Assembly: GCF_014851395.1 (NCBI RefSeq)
Contig: NW_024041039.1
Span: 2,490,360 to 2,554,359, forward strand
Source: Micropterus salmoides
Lineage: Eukaryota > Chordata > Actinopteri > Centrarchiformes > Centrarchidae
Length of the DNA: 64,000 nucleotides
Direction of reading: 5' to 3'
Position numbers and translations under genes: made by a program. The notes under the pieces are model-generated. The model ran no database searches. It saw only the letters and a list, made by a program, of their open reading frames with translations, and was not told the origin of the DNA. The stretch's first letter is position 1. Each line of letters begins with the position of its first letter. Positions 24,801-39,800 of this stretch are shown here, piece by piece.

Positions 24801-27800
24801 ATGGGAGTCAATGAACAAACTGGTAATTGTAGTATTTGTACCCCACGCCAGCGACATGACGGTGTCAGCCTGCTGGTCGGTCCAGACAGAAATATCTTAT
24901 ACTCCTCTAACTTTTAATCTAGCACCATCATCAGGTCAAAATTATATTTCATGTGTCCAATACCTGCAAAACAAATTCATTAGCAAAGTCATTAGCAAAT
25001 GTTATCCGTCTTGTTCAGAAGCCTAAAAAAGTTCATGCCCCCCGTTAGCTAAGTGGACCGCTAACTGAGCTAACGGCCGCTAGAGTTACTGATGTTACCC
25101 GGGTTCTTTTTGTTACAACAGCTGACGTGTGCTTTGTTTTTAAATCCCGACAGCCTAGAGGACCCAGGAAGAAGCTTCCCCTGATCCACGCCAGCACCGC
25201 AGACGAGGCCATCGGGAAGATGCTGGAGCAGAAGAAGATCTCCTCAAAGATCAACTACGACATCCTGAAGGACCTCAACATCAAGTCCGGCGCCAGCCCA
25301 GCTCGCAAGGCCGAGTCCCCGAAGAAGGAGCCGATTGCCGCCAAACTGACCGGACGTAACCGCCAACCTGCTCGATCTTCAATCAGCCTCAGCACGCCGC
25401 TCAGCACCCTGGGAAAAAGGTCGGTAGAAGGCAAGTTTTCTGATGAGGGGATTGTATTTTTGGTTTATTTTGGGATAAACCACTTAGTGGTACAGTTCAG
25501 TTCTGACCAACAGACACAGCCGTCATCTTTCTCACTCTTAGAGGTTCCAGAAGTCCTTGTTGGACAAAGAGGTTGAAGCAGGATTTGGGGAAAGTGGGGA
25601 CGCTGCAAGAAAATCACAACACTTTGACGGGTGACGGTGTGGATGTGTGCTGATGGTGTCAGTGTTTACGTATTGTTCAAAGCACCGTCGGCCTCTTATT
25701 GAGCGCACTAGAATATAACATGCAATATAATTAGTGCTGATAGGTCGGTCCATTGAGTAATTAGCTGATGACCGAAAGCGGTTTCGAGAATCGATTGTTT
25801 CCCATTCAACAAACGTAAATGCATTAAAAACAAGTTTGAGCCGTCTGTTTGATGCCCTTTGGGTTTTGGGCTGTTGGTTGAACAAAACAAGCTGTTTTTG
25901 ACATTTTCTATACAAAATGATTGATTAAATTAATCGTTCGTTGCACCTCTGAACATAATATACATCCGCTGCAGGAAATTACGACCGTCTGCTGGAAGTT
26001 TTTTTTGACTTTAGCTAATAACTGCATTATCAATCAATCAGGTAATGTTGACATGAAGTTCAGATTAAAAAAAACTGAAATAAAAGATAAAAAGTTTTAA
26101 AACTGGATCATATCTATTCTTAAAGGGGAAAGCTAGCAGTGTAGACACAAGTCTGATACACACTCAGTGGCCACTTTATTAGGTACACCCGTGCAATCTG
26201 ATGCAGTCCAATACATGCGTCTATCTTTTTTAATTTATCTTTGTGCTTGTATAACTTTGTCAAATTCATGATCAAACTCAACCCGTCTGTATTAGACGTC
26301 CCACTGCTCCCTCGTTTCGTACAACTGTTTTCACATAAATATCTCGTCGTACTTCCCAACACCTGGAAACTGTAAAATCTGTGGAATTCCCCTTTAACAA
26401 CAAAACCGTTTTTTTTTTTTTTAACGTTAGATCTGACGTCCGTCTGCACCACGCTGTGAGCACATTAAACAGCTCTGATGTACGTTGAGAGAACATGACC
26501 TTAAAGGCAGCAGCTGCTGTGGTTTCACATTATGTCGTCTTTAAAGAGGTTCTTTTTCCAAAAATACAGTCTGGATGGTGAATTAATGAATGATTTCAGC
26601 CACTGCGCAAACATTCTGCTGCACATCATCCATAATACTTCTGAGTTTATAGATAATTACTACGAACCCTCGTCTTGTTAACATTATTACCTGTAATGCC
26701 GACCACACCAGTACACCGCCAATCAACAACACCTAAAGTACATAAATCCATATTTAATTATGTCTGGGTCTGCTCGGTCCCTCTCACCACCAAATAATCC
26801 TCAGAGCAAACAGCAGATGCTCGACTGAATACAGACGAGATGGATGGAGAGTGTTTACTCGTGTCTGATGCAACACCAGCCGCTGGGGTCACACCCACCC
26901 GTTACTTATTTTTATCTTTTCTTTCACGTGACTGTGGCTTCACTCCAGAAGGATGAGGCGGCACTTCTCCCGTCGCCCAGAGTAATCACCTGCGACAGCA
27001 GGACAGATGTGGGCCTTTCCTCCCCCCCCCCCCAGAGATGCATCTTCTCTGCCAGGATTTGTCTCTGGCTGCCCCCCCCCCCCCCCCCACCTCCCCTCTC
27101 CCCGACTTGCATTCACAGGACTGATCCACACCGAGCCTTTCAGACTAATTTAATGGGTTTTCTGCTCAGAGGTTTTCTTCACTTTGTGTGGTGTTGGGGG
27201 AAATTGGATTCCTATGGCTCTGTTTTTCAACCCTTTCCAGTTAATGGTGGTTTTAGGTGCCATCTTGGAGCTTTACAGAAGTCCTATAGAGGCAGAATGC
27301 CTGTGGTTAGTCATTGGGTTGTAGTTTGCTAGGCCTTCGTAAACCCTGTCCTGAGCTACCCAGACCCTCCGAGGAGTTTAAAAGTCTGCTTTGTTCTGTG
27401 CAGGTGTTCGTCTATTTAGCGCCGGTTGCTCTTCAAGTCAAATGAAATGTATTTCTAAAGTGCTCTAACAAAATGGCTGCGTCACCCTGCTCTTCAGAGC
27501 GACGGGAGATGTAAATGCAGACAAAAAAACAAGAACAAACACGTTACAGACTCTTGAGAATCGAGGCCAAAGCCTTTTGTGTGGAAAACAGGTCATGGAA
27601 ACAAATATGAAACATGGAGCCTTTTTTCAAACTCAGCTGTTGTCAGACTGTGCTAATGATAATTTATGCTGCATTTAGGTGGCTGTGGCTCACAGAGCAG
27701 AGTACGTCCTTCATTGTCCTTGACTCTGTGAGTGTGTGTGTGTGTGTGTGTGGGTCAGTTTATTTTGTAATCATGTTTCCCATATAGGCATTTTTCATTA

Positions 27801-30800
27801 TTTTACTGCAGCCAGCCCCTACTCACTGGAGGGGCATGTTATTACAGACAACTGAAAACCAGAAAGAGAAACAGAAAATAAAAAAACTGATTCAGGAAAA
27901 AACAACAAAAAACCTTGGAAGAAGGAAAATAAAGGAGAAATAACTGAAACAGACAATAACCCTGAAAACAGCCCCCTGACAGTAAATGGGTGCATTCAAT
28001 TGCATTTTTACCAAAAGCGCTTTACATTTCTTGCCTCCTATTCGCCCACTGCTGCCACGCAGGTGTCGGGAGAAGCTTTGTCATTCCTTGTCTTGTCCAA
28101 GGACACCTGGACATGTGGACAGGAGGAGCCGGGGATCGAACTGCCGACCCGCTTTCCCCCCTGAGCCGCAGCAGAGAACAAAACAAACCACAACAACACA
28201 CTCCTGCACTGACGAGATGATTGATGACACAAATTATGACACATTATAGCACTTCCCGTTCAGAGGGTGGTAATGTGATGCTTTATTGATCGTCGCGGGG
28301 GAAACTGCATTTGTGTTTGCGCCCCCTCCACAAGGAGGCCAGAGGTCAGCGTCAGCACGGTGAAGCTGGCGGTGAGACGGCGTCCTGCTCGAGGACACTT
28401 CAGAAGAGTAGATGGATTAATCTGCATCCTCCTGCTAAAGTGTTTCATGTTTCCTCCGTACAATGTTCAAGGACAGACTGAAGAATGTGGAGGACAAAAT
28501 GAAAACCTTTTTTGTTTTGTTTTTTGGAGCGAATTCTGTGTTAAATACAGTGATGTGCTTGATCATTGTGAGTCTGCAAATTGAATCATTTAGAGATCAC
28601 GGGCTCATTGTGGGTGACGGTTCTGCCGTGTTTTCTGTTTAACTGGTCCCAATTTTCCCCCTAAACTGCATCAATAAATGACAAGTTTGAGTGGAGGTTC
28701 AGGAAGAAGAGGGGTGCAGGATGTAAATAAACCCAACATGAGTTTGAGACAGAGTGAAATGTGGTGAAAGGAAAAGCTTTTCAAGAACAACAGACATGTC
28801 AGAGTTATGCCAACCCAGTGATGTGAGGCAGAAGTCGTCGTTTGTTCTTAGGAAACGTAATGTACCGCCATAAAACGCTGTGCAGTCTGTGAAGCCACCT
28901 ACATTACTCTGCAAGCGAAAGTAACAACAAATTTGTCCAACCACCTTTTAAACGTCAGCAAATGTTAATGAAGATCTCAAGATCATAAAATCCTCACTGC
29001 CCAGCCACACATGCGTTCATCCATCTTTAAAGTGGCCTTTCTAGCATAGACCGTATAAAAGAAGTGGAATTCACCTGTCGGTTTGTGGACATGTTGAAGC
29101 CTCGAGTTTCTTCGTTTTTAGGAACCAGACGTTCCAAGCTAGCTCGCTGATGTTAACTGGCAATTTTGGCAAGTGAAAAGCAGGATTAAAACTAAAATGT
29201 ACTTAACGAGAAAATGAACATCCGACACCTTCGGTCACATTTCTAAGGACCAAAATTAAATTTACATTACATTTATTCATTTAGCTGACGCTTTTTCAAC
29301 TGCTGTATATGTCAGAGGTCGCACGCCTCTGGAACAACGAGGGGTTAAGTGTCTTGCTCAGGGACACATTGGTGTCTCACAGTGGATTCAAACCCGTGTC
29401 TCTCACACCAAAGGCTTGGGTCATATCCACTGCACCATCACAACCTCACAAAATGTTACAATTAACTTTCATGAAGCTCTGAGATGATCACAGCTCGTTA
29501 AATAAGCTTTTTCAAAGGCGCTGGTTGCAGTGGATAAAAGTCGCCCCTGTCCTGCACCTAGCCCCGCCCCCTAAAGCCTCCCCTGCTTCCTGGTCTCTGT
29601 TCCTCTAAACGGGACCATAATTTACTAAATGAACATCATGCTGTGTTGAAGAAGACTTGAAACTAGCGACTGAGACCATAAACTCATCAGGAAAGTGTTT
29701 ACTGAGGGAATAAATCAGCTGACAAGTAGAAACATTTTCTCATAGACTTCTATACAATCACACTTGTTTCAGCAGCCGGTGGAGTCGCCCCCTGCTGGCT
29801 GCTGGAGAGAACGTAGGTTTGAGGCTCTTCAGCGCTGGCTTTGTTTTTCAGACCCGGAGTTTGTTGCTTGCTTTCTAGTAACTAAATGTCCCCTTCACAC
29901 AGACACTGATGGCAGCGGCCGCCATACAAGGTGACAACTGCTCATCAGACCGACCACCTACCTTCTGATTAGTGAGTGACCAATGTGACTCCTGAAAACC
30001 TGCAGAGAATTATCAGCTGAATCTGCTCGGATTTGAGCTGTATAGTGAGATTCAGCCCCTAGTTTATTTGTCTGGCTGCTACTTTACTGTTCTGATCTAC
30101 TTTCATCACGTTGTTTGTATTTTAGTTGTCCTAAAGTCAGACAGGTGGACAAGCTAAACAAATCAAAAGTAAAATGTGTTTATCAACCACAGAAGTTTGC
30201 AGCCATCATTACACCAACGCAGCAACAACAGCGGACTACAACAGAGCCGAGAGGCTGCTGGATTTGAGCCGCTCCACTTGGCTAATGGCTGCTGCCAGAA
30301 TGGCAGATCTCTTCCTTGGAAAGCCGACATGCTCCATGAATGAAAGCCCGACTCCAGTTTCATGTTTTGGCTCTGATCTCTTTGAAGAGGGGCTTCACTG
30401 GCACAAGCCCTGTCTGGAGTTTTTAAGAATGGACGCTCTTTCCTGAAGCGTTCGACCTGTTTTGAATTTTTAAAATCCATTCTAGCCTCGTCATTGAATC
30501 ATTCATGGGCATTGCTGTCGTGAATCATTCATTCCACACTTTCTTTCATTTCCTGAATGGAAACTTGCTCCATCCATTTATCCAGAAACCGCTGAACTCT
30601 GCACTGTGTCGCGTTGAATGCACAACAATGTTCTCAACCCCTGCGGTTTCCACGTTTTCAGTGGCTCTACCCACAAGCCATTAGGAACAAGAAAATGCCC
30701 CGCGGCAACAACGTGGTGATAATCTCCCATTCTCTCATGGCATGTCAGACGTAGCACTGGAATGAAAAAAATCTGAAGAAAGACAAAAACTATCTCAAAC

Positions 30801-33800
30801 AGCGACCGTTGGGCGCAGAATGGCCTCTTTCAGGCCGGCGGTGGAGGAGCAGACCGTTGCTTCGGCCCCTGAAAAGGTTGTTGTGCTGGTTATTGAAAAA
30901 GGGGAGAGGCATGGTGTCAGGGAGACCTATGAAAGTGCAGGAGAAGGCCAGCTGACAGTGCAGCCATTGTGCCTTGTTTCGAGGCCTCGCTGAGGGGCTA
31001 CACTGAGGCATTGTGCTGCTCCGGCCTCCCCTCCCTCCCTCTCCCGGTTCCTCCTCCAGGCTCCTGGCTGCACCCGATGCTCCGCTCGAGAGTTTGCTCT
31101 TGTAGATGTGGGCTCTCTGGAGTTTTTCTCTTGTTCTCTTCCACTTTTCCCTCCGTCTGTTGCTCTTTATATTTTCTGTCTCTCTGTGCGGGACCTTGGC
31201 AGACATTCATCGACAGATCTTGTTTGGCATTTGAACTACCCGAAGTTCAGAGACAAATGTAAAGTTTGCATTAATATCCAGAAATGATTGAAGCTGCCTG
31301 GATTCATTTTGTTGCATGATGTTGGCTGTATATTTATTGTTTGCTGTGTTTGCATTTTGGCACCTTTCTGCTGTCAGTTTGTTTTATATTAGCTTTTTAT
31401 TTTATGGAACTCAGACAGAAATACAAATCAAATTCGGTTCATATGTACAGCATACAGTCATGCTGATGACCAGCGGTGTATCATTCTTCATTAGGTGTGC
31501 TCGACCTGCAGTACCTGCATGCTCAGCATCTCTCAGGCCCAGATCCAGTGTCCCCCCTTACAGACTCTCAGACCTTTACAGATGGTCTGCAGGGGCTCCC
31601 GACTTTCTGACGGACTCTCTGTAAGTCTGCACTTCTGCAGAATCTATGGCGTCGGAGGGGCTAACAGTCAGATTGTAATAAGATGCTGCAAATCGTAATC
31701 TGGACTGCTGAAGAGGTAATGATTCTGAAAATCCTCTAAAAACGTCACGTGAAATTAGCAGTGCGTGCTGTGAGAATTAATTTACAGCATTAATGCAGTT
31801 CATCGTGTTTCTGCAGAGTTTACGGTCCGTGTTGCTCACGTTACTTTGTCCACCATCTTCACCTTTTCTGGCAAACTGCAATTCATGTGTTAGTTGCACA
31901 GCAACTTTAATCCGTTAACGGTCATCAAGTCTGTTGTTCTTAGTGGTTTACAGCACATCTGGTTATGGTGTGAGCTTCAGGTGATCAGCTGTTAGCCTAA
32001 GAACAGTCCCATCTTGCTCCCATAATCTCTTCTTCTCTGGAAGAAGTGCCCCCTCCTTCGCCATCTCCACCTTTGCCTTCACCTTCCTCTTTCAGTGTCT
32101 CCTTTTTGCTTTCATGTTCTTTCCCCTCCATTTCCCCTCACTTTATTTCCCATCTTTTTCTCTCTCTCCTGCTGTTTGTTTCCTCCCTCTTTGTATCCCT
32201 CTCCCCCCGCCTGTCCTCTATTCTCTCGCCTCCTTTTCTAATCCTCGCCGTGTCTCGCGGTTAAAAGCCCTCAGCGGCGGCTACAGGCCTGTTGTATCAC
32301 TCGGCACCATCGGGTCTGCTCTTGCTCTGGGCAACTCGCTAACGAGTTCTTTGCCTTTCTTGTGCTCGCCCTCTGTCGTTTTCCCCCGTTTGTCTCTTTC
32401 ATCTCTTCTCTTGATCTCTCCACTGAAGTGTTTTACAAAACATGGTGTAAACTTGCCTCACTCCACTCAGACGAGTTTGATGGCGGGGGCTTGAAAACGA
32501 GCAGCAGAACTGGTGTGAGGACGGCGGCTGGGTTTGATGAGACCACTTGGAGCAAACAAAGGATGAAAGTTGTAGCTGGTACATCTTGTTGGGTTCGGCT
32601 GACATCTCACTTGTTTTTTTTTGCAGATTACATGAACCCAAGGCTTGACAGACGTTTGGCTTCTTTCTGGTAAAAGTGCTTCAGTCAGCGTTATTGGTCA
32701 CTGGGCCGGACTTAGAACATGTTGTCGGGGGTCATTTACAAGCATCTAGATGAGCTGTTTACTGTAGCAAGAATATTTCTCTTCTGTTTGAGGACTGGAA
32801 GACAGCAGCTCTGCGGTGGCAGGCCTCTCTCCTCTTGGCGTCTGTCCCTCTGTTATCTTGTTTTTGTCTCTTTACCCCATTTCACCTTCAGCCTTCCCTC
32901 CCTTCCTCCCACTGCTTTTTTTCATCTTCCACTCTGTATTCCTGCTAACTCGGCCCTTCAGGGACCTCGGAGCCCTGCTGTACTCGCTGTACTGGACAGT
33001 CTTTGGGTTCAGACGTCCCATGCACTCATTCTCTTCTGCTTTCTTTCTTTTTCTACCCCCCTCCTTCTGCGTCTCCACCCTCCACCCCCTCCAGCCAGCT
33101 GCCAAACAGACCCTCCCTGTTCCCTCCATCCCTACTGGACGATGGAAAAGCAGTCTTCCAGAAGTAGCCCAGATAATTGCCCTTCAGTGATATTTTTTCC
33201 TCCCCTCTCTTTTGTTTTGTGCTTCTCTTCTCCTTCATTCAAAGCTTTTTTTTTCCCCTTCTTTTTTTAGAGAACTTGTCTGATTCCAGAGCTTTTTGGG
33301 GGGGAAAGAAAAGAGAGAAAAAGAGAATTCCTCTCTGCATTTTTTCCCCTCAGAGGCACTGGAGTCAGGGCAACCACTCTGGTGTGTGTTGGTTTTCCAG
33401 AAATGTAAATCGGACGCACAGACTGAGCCAGCGCTGAGGACAAAAAACGTAGAACTCAGCAGTTTTCGGGCCAGATCTTGCCGCGGCCACCGCTTCTCTG
33501 AGGCGGTGCCAGAGGTTGGGAGGGAGGGAGGGGGGTGGGGGGGGGATACTTCCCATTTTGTTTTTTCAGCCTGTCAGAGCAGGTGTCATGAGAAAGTCAG
33601 AAAGTCACTCGTGTGTTTAAAAAACTTTACAGAAGCAGGAAAAACTGAGTGAGCGAGAGCAGCTCAGTTAAATCCGCAGCGGAGGGGAAAGTGGGGGGTC
33701 GGACTCCGCAGTGTGTATCATATTTTCCTGCCCGGCACACTCGATCGAAGAGGATGTTTTTCCTTGTTATGTGACCAGCTGTGTAAGGGGAGGGTGTATA

Positions 33801-36800
33801 ATTAGTCTGTGGTTTGCAGCCCCTCCCTGTAAGCCTCTGATCCTCTGCAGACTGTAACCAATGAGCCGTTGGCGGGTGGTGGAGGTTAGCAGACAGACAG
33901 ACGGACAGAGAGGGTCGTGGGCGCTGCCAGGCCCAAACCCCACCCGACCTCCACCATCCGCCCCACGCACTCGCTGCGACTCTCCAGCAGCCATGTGACC
34001 TGCCACACACTGCTGACGAGATTATAAAGCTCGTTTCTGCAAAACGTGAGCTTTTCAGGAATTAATGGCCAGTTGTTGGATGTAAAAGCTGCAATTTTGA
34101 GACTAAATGAGTTTATTTAGAAAAGGTTTTACAACATCTAGGTAATAATATTCATCTAGCATGTAGTAAAAGTTATTTGTAAAACATCTTTACCAAAAGT
34201 AGCATTACCACAGTGTAAAAATCCTCATTTGCAATTAAATTCCTAATTTAAACATTTGTAGTGGAAGTAATAGAAGCTAAATTTAAGTTGAGTATTAAAA
34301 GTACTTTTTGTGCCCTTTTCAGAGTGATGTATTGTAAAAGTATAAAGTACAGTTTAAATTAAATCTCATTTAATTTAAATGAGGGTATAAAACTCAAAAT
34401 GTCAGAGGAAACAAAAGCATTAATTGATTATTAATATCCAACAAAGTAACTTAAAGTATGGTAGAAAGGTCACGAAGAGCAACAGAGGAAGCCAGGATGG
34501 TCAGATACACTGAGTATATACTGTATACAGAGTAGCCCGAAGTATCAGCAGTACAATCGTGAAGAAACACAGTTTGGTTGTACAACGCAACAGCGGCGGC
34601 ACTTGTTGACTTGTTGACGCGCCAGGGCGGTTTGTTACTGCGTCGACTGGAGCAAACGCTGTGACGCGTGCCCGCGTGGCCAATAGGAACAGGGCATCCA
34701 GCCAAGCACGGAGAGCAAAATGAAGCAAGAGTTGATATTGTGCGTTTCGTGTTCAGACAGACACCAAAGGAAACATGTTTCCATTCATGTAGGCATGTCA
34801 GGTGTGTGTGTGTGTGTGTGTGTGTGTAAGTCGGGTAGCTTTTTGTAGTTTGGCAGTATTGTTGTGTGAAATGGACACAAGCGGCATCACAATTTTTGCC
34901 TCCACTGCTTCATTGAAAAGAAACTCCGTTGTTATCAGAAATGCAATGATTTAAATCCACTCGGGACTTTTTATATATTGAACTGCACTGGCTTCTTTGC
35001 AGAGGACAGATACATATTTGTTGTTGACCGAAAGCTGAATCAACAAACGAATGACTAGACGTTCAGACACTAGAAGGTTTAAAAACTCCATTAAAGGCCG
35101 TTACTGGTACTCAGCTGTTTGCGTTGAGTTAATATGCAGTCATTGCAGAGGAATGGTTTCAAAAGAACTTCTAAAATATCAGACTGGAAAATGTGTTCGC
35201 CTGGAGAGCACGTGCAGCTGACCTGTGTCCTGAATCCTTTTCAGGTGATGTCCTAGAAACTAGCATTTACTTGTTGCTGTGTTCCTCATATAGGAAGTTA
35301 TAGAGGAGTTAGGAGTTATAAGGCATGTGATTTTTCAGATTAATCAAGAGTTCTGGCTTTCAGTGAGGCCACGACATGCTCGTCCGCACTTGACAGTCCT
35401 TCTCAGAGGCCAATCGGACGGCTTCACTGCTGGTCGCATGTTAAATCGAGCACATTTATTTTATTTATTTACCTCTTCAGCCTCAACGCTCATCCAGAGA
35501 GAGGTTCACATATTTAATCCCCCCACCCTCCTCAGACCAACCCATTTCTCATGAAGCGCTGAGAAATGAGTGTGGACATCCGGCTCCGCTCGCAGCAGCG
35601 ACTGCAGCTTTCTCTCCGAAAGCCTTTTCCATCCAAACAGCTTTCAACGGCCAAACCTTTGTTCTCCGGAGCGCCGCGCACTGTAACTAATGGGACAGCC
35701 AGGCCTGGAATTTCGAGGGGAACTCTAAAACTGGGCCATTTGGAAAACATCCCAGTTTTTATCCACGGCTTAGCCACAGCCCAGCCAGCAACTGAAAATG
35801 TTGACACTAAAGGAGTTGATACTATTGTGGTAGTTCGTGGCCTCACAGAGCTGCAGCGTGGCTTAGCAGCTGAAGACTTTCCCCCTGGAGCCTCAAGAAG
35901 GGACGCCTGAACACTGAAATACATCGAGATACTCCCCTTATTGTCCCTTTATTATCTTCACTCTCAAGTTGGTCTCCACTCTCTTTAAACCCAAGATGAT
36001 GCATTAGTTTCATTTTTAAATTTTATTCCCCTTCCCCGCTAAGTTTTACTGACACCATCCCCCCCAGCTTTTGCCAGTTGTCAGCCAGTGGCTAAACGGC
36101 CTCCCTCAATCGCCTTTTCAGCTCAGGCTTAGTCTCATTGGCAGTAAGCTGATTAGGAACGAGCCGCTAAGCCCGGCAGAGACTGATAGCCTAACAGAGA
36201 GAGTTGCGGCACAGTGGATGAGTGAAGGAAGTGAGGAGAGGGGAGGAGGGTGAGACAGACGAGAGGCAGAAAGCTAGTGAAAGGATAGAAAGTGAGACAG
36301 ACAGGAGGGAGGCTGAGGTTAATAGATGGGTGATTTGACGTCTCTGAGATAAAATATGATGGTTGTTGCAGGAAAGGGCAGGTTATAGCTGAGAGTAAGC
36401 GGCAGAGAGGGTGAGGGAGCGGCTGGATCTGTCCTAGGTTGACCCCGTGTAGAGGCAGGACGATGGGCCAACAGAGTCGTGAGCCGTGAAGTGTTGCAGA
36501 AGCGAGCGTGGCTGAAGGGCAAGAGAGGCAAAGAAGAGATAAAGTTAACGCATGTACTTTTGTTGTCGTCATGGATGAGCGACTGAGAGAGGCAGAGGGA
36601 TGTTGGAGAAGAATTGTATTCGCATGTTGTAGTTAAAAGAAGCTGAATGGAAGTAAAAGGAGTGAAGATGTCCTGTGAACGGAACAAACAGAGGACGCAG
36701 ATCTGCACCTTCACCTAATCTGCCAGAGAGCTGCCTGGAAGAAAAACCACATTTAACTCCTCATCTCAGGCGCCTCCTGTCTCGCTGCAGTTTAATACAC

Positions 36801-39800
36801 TTCCATTTACTCTAATGTGGATTTACAGTTCTGCATTAAGGTGTCAGACTACTCCTTCGCTGACATGCAGCTCTTTAAATACGTAATTACACGCCAGCGC
36901 TGTACTGTGATCGGTCAGCTCGGTTCCTGATGCTGCTAAAGATTATTGATAGCAAAGTTTTCACTCGAGCAAGTTATATATAGACGTGCCCACTGCAGCA
37001 TCGTACTGTATAAAGTAATGACGTTTCTTTTATTTCTCCATCTGTGCATCAGCGTGTGCTCAGAGTGACTGTTGGTGCATCTGGAAACACGTTAATCAGA
37101 CGCAGAGGACGGTGAAGGAGAGCGAGGACAGCGTCACCTTGATGTGTGTTTTTTATAATGAAGGTGAACGAAGGAAACAGACTGACGGTTCGGTGCCATT
37201 TACACCATTAACTTCCACCACATAGCGAACTAGTTTTCAAAACGGTGCTGATGTGTTCTAGATATTTGATTCTTATTCACTCCTGTAGGATTTTATAATC
37301 ACAAGCAGAACCATCTGCAGTGGGCACTTGATGTTGGTTGTGATGGATGACACAACTCTTTGTCTGTTCATTGATTTTTCTTTTTTTTTTTTTTTTCTTT
37401 TTTTTTTTTTTAAGTTGTACAGAAATGAGTGGAAACCAATGGCTGCATGAAGTCATGAAATATGCATCTGCATGCAGAAGAGTAACAAAGTCGGTTCATT
37501 ATTGGTCCCAGGTGGGCGATTTGTGCTGCAGCAAGCGTAAAAAGCACACAACAATGCACATGTAAATAACTACCATTCTGCACATCAACTGTTATTATTC
37601 CATAGCCTGTATATCTTGTTTTGTTCATATTTTATTCAGGTTTGTTTATTGCTACACACACAAGTCACTAAAGCAAATTCCCTGTATGTGTAAAAACTGC
37701 TCGCTGATTCTGACAAACTATCGAAACGTGCAGCGGCTCGCCTGAACACGTGCACAGGTTGGCTTACACCAGTGCACATAGCTCATCTGAAGCAGGCTCT
37801 AAGTGCCCACCAGAGCCGCTCAGGGGCCATAGATGGTATCAAGCACACTGACACTAACAACAGCGTCCCCTTGCAACATAACCATTCAATGTAATATACA
37901 TCACCCTTAACAAAACATTACACATGTGTAACTCTCAGAGCAACGCTACAGATATGATGTACTGCACCTCAGGACGAAAATAATAAAACCATTATTGACT
38001 ATATCGTCGCCATGATCATCTCCGCCATCCCCTTTCCCACCCAGCATCCTCATCACCGAGGTAATGGCAGCAGTTAGCTCCTCCCACTTTTAGCATTCAA
38101 GGCTTGAATGGAGACGCGGATGAAGATATTCAAATGATTCTGCTTGTTACTTTTTGCTACACGATACTTCTGCTGCATTACATCTCAGAGGCAAGTACTG
38201 TACTTTTTACTCCTGTGCATTTATTTGATAACTATTGGATGTTCAGAATAATACAAAATAAAATGAACAAGTAGATGATGATATAAAACTATTTATCTCT
38301 GAGGGGAAATTCAAAAAGTATCATAATGCATTGTCTAATATTAAATAGGGCGTTTAAATAAAGTGTTACCCAAAAAGGGACGACATTAAATGAACTTAAG
38401 TAAATGTAACGTTTTAAAAAAAACCCAACATATTAGTAAAAAGTTGTTGAAATCGCACTCGTCCATCAGATAGCGATCCATTAAAGCTCTGAGAGTGACT
38501 CGACCTTTGAAGAGGCGCAGGAGGTAAAAGAGGGAGACGAGGAGCTTTTTATAGAAACTTAAGAGGGGAGAGGGCAGTCAGAAAAAAGGAATGGTGTCGG
38601 AGGAAAAGAGAAAGCCGTGACCTCCTTTATGGAGGTGAAGGAGGCAGGAAGACGGAGCGATTCAGTCTAACAGACCATCAGAAGAACAAAGGTCAACAAG
38701 TGAGGAGGGCAAACGGAGAGTAAGCTGAGACCTTTTCAGAGACCCGACAGGATAAATACAAGCTGAAACACAAAAAGGAAGGTTGCTGATGATGTAGCTC
38801 GTACTCCTCCATCTGTGGACCAACCAGACCGGTAACATCTCCTCACAGTTTATATAAATCTTGAGGAATAATCAGGTCCCAAACCTCTACACGGCCGCTT
38901 TGTTAACAGACTTTAACATCATCATGTTGTCCTTGCATGGTCGACATGGCAGCTACAAACCTAAAAGAATCTAAGAGGAACGTGTGCTTGCACCTGTTCG
39001 GTAACGGCATGTGCTGCATTGTGTTCCAGCTAAAACCTCATTCAGTGTGTCATTGAAATAAATCAGGAGGCTTCGTTTTGTCACACAGCGCTAATTCTGG
39101 TCTGAACGAGGACATCTCAGCAGGACGCAGGATGGGAAATTTAATAATTATAATAATCGTTATAGAGCACTTTTAAAACCTGCATTACAAAGTGCTTTAT
39201 AAGAATCAAATACAATTCCAACCAGTTAAAACACAAAGGCAGGTAAAGGAAAACATTTCTGAGAAATAAAAGCAATTTCCAAAATTATACTTCAAATAAA
39301 AACATGTAAAATCAGGGAAGGCTCTCTGTTAGATGTTTTAACATGGGATTTAAAAGCATGGAGACAGAGTAGAGGGTGATATGGGAGTGGATTTCCACCC
39401 CTGACCCATCGCAATCCCAGAAAAATGACACCTGTCCCATCCTGTTCCAGATAAACAAATTAATATTCATATTAGAACTTCATCTGTGATTTTCCGCCTG
39501 CCCCCGTTTACTTGTTATAGTTAAAATGACGGCCTGTAAGATTTCAGGTCTGCCTGACTTTTTAAAGAGCAGGAGCAGCTGTGGAGGAGAGGTGGTGTTT
39601 GAGAAACACAAGACGAGAGAAGCTTTAAAAAGGTTAAAGGTCAGAGCTGCAGCGCTGTAGCGGACGGAAAATCTCCTGTCTCCTTAAGAGCAGATGAGAA
39701 CAAACCCGGGAGGAGGAGGAGTAGGAGAAGTGATTCAGCAGAAGAGGAGGATGAAACACTGCTTGAGGTTCCTGTTGATGTTCTAGTCAAACACTTCTGC

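Noticed and set aside
25420..25576. Treating the open continuation after exon 25154-25419 as coding by default
   Set aside because: BRF1 homology stops exactly at the donor and resumes in frame at 53070; kept only as an isoform hypothesis.
30790..31206. 138-residue complement ORF
   Set aside because: No domain; overlapping ORFs on the + strand of similar length; no coding signal.
32719..33270. 183-residue ORF
   Set aside because: Low-complexity pyrimidine tract; overlapping ORFs exist in other frames and on the complement.
36153..36714. Overlapping 131- and 139-residue complement ORFs
   Set aside because: Arise from a purine-rich tract; Leu/Ser/Pro-rich and domain-free.
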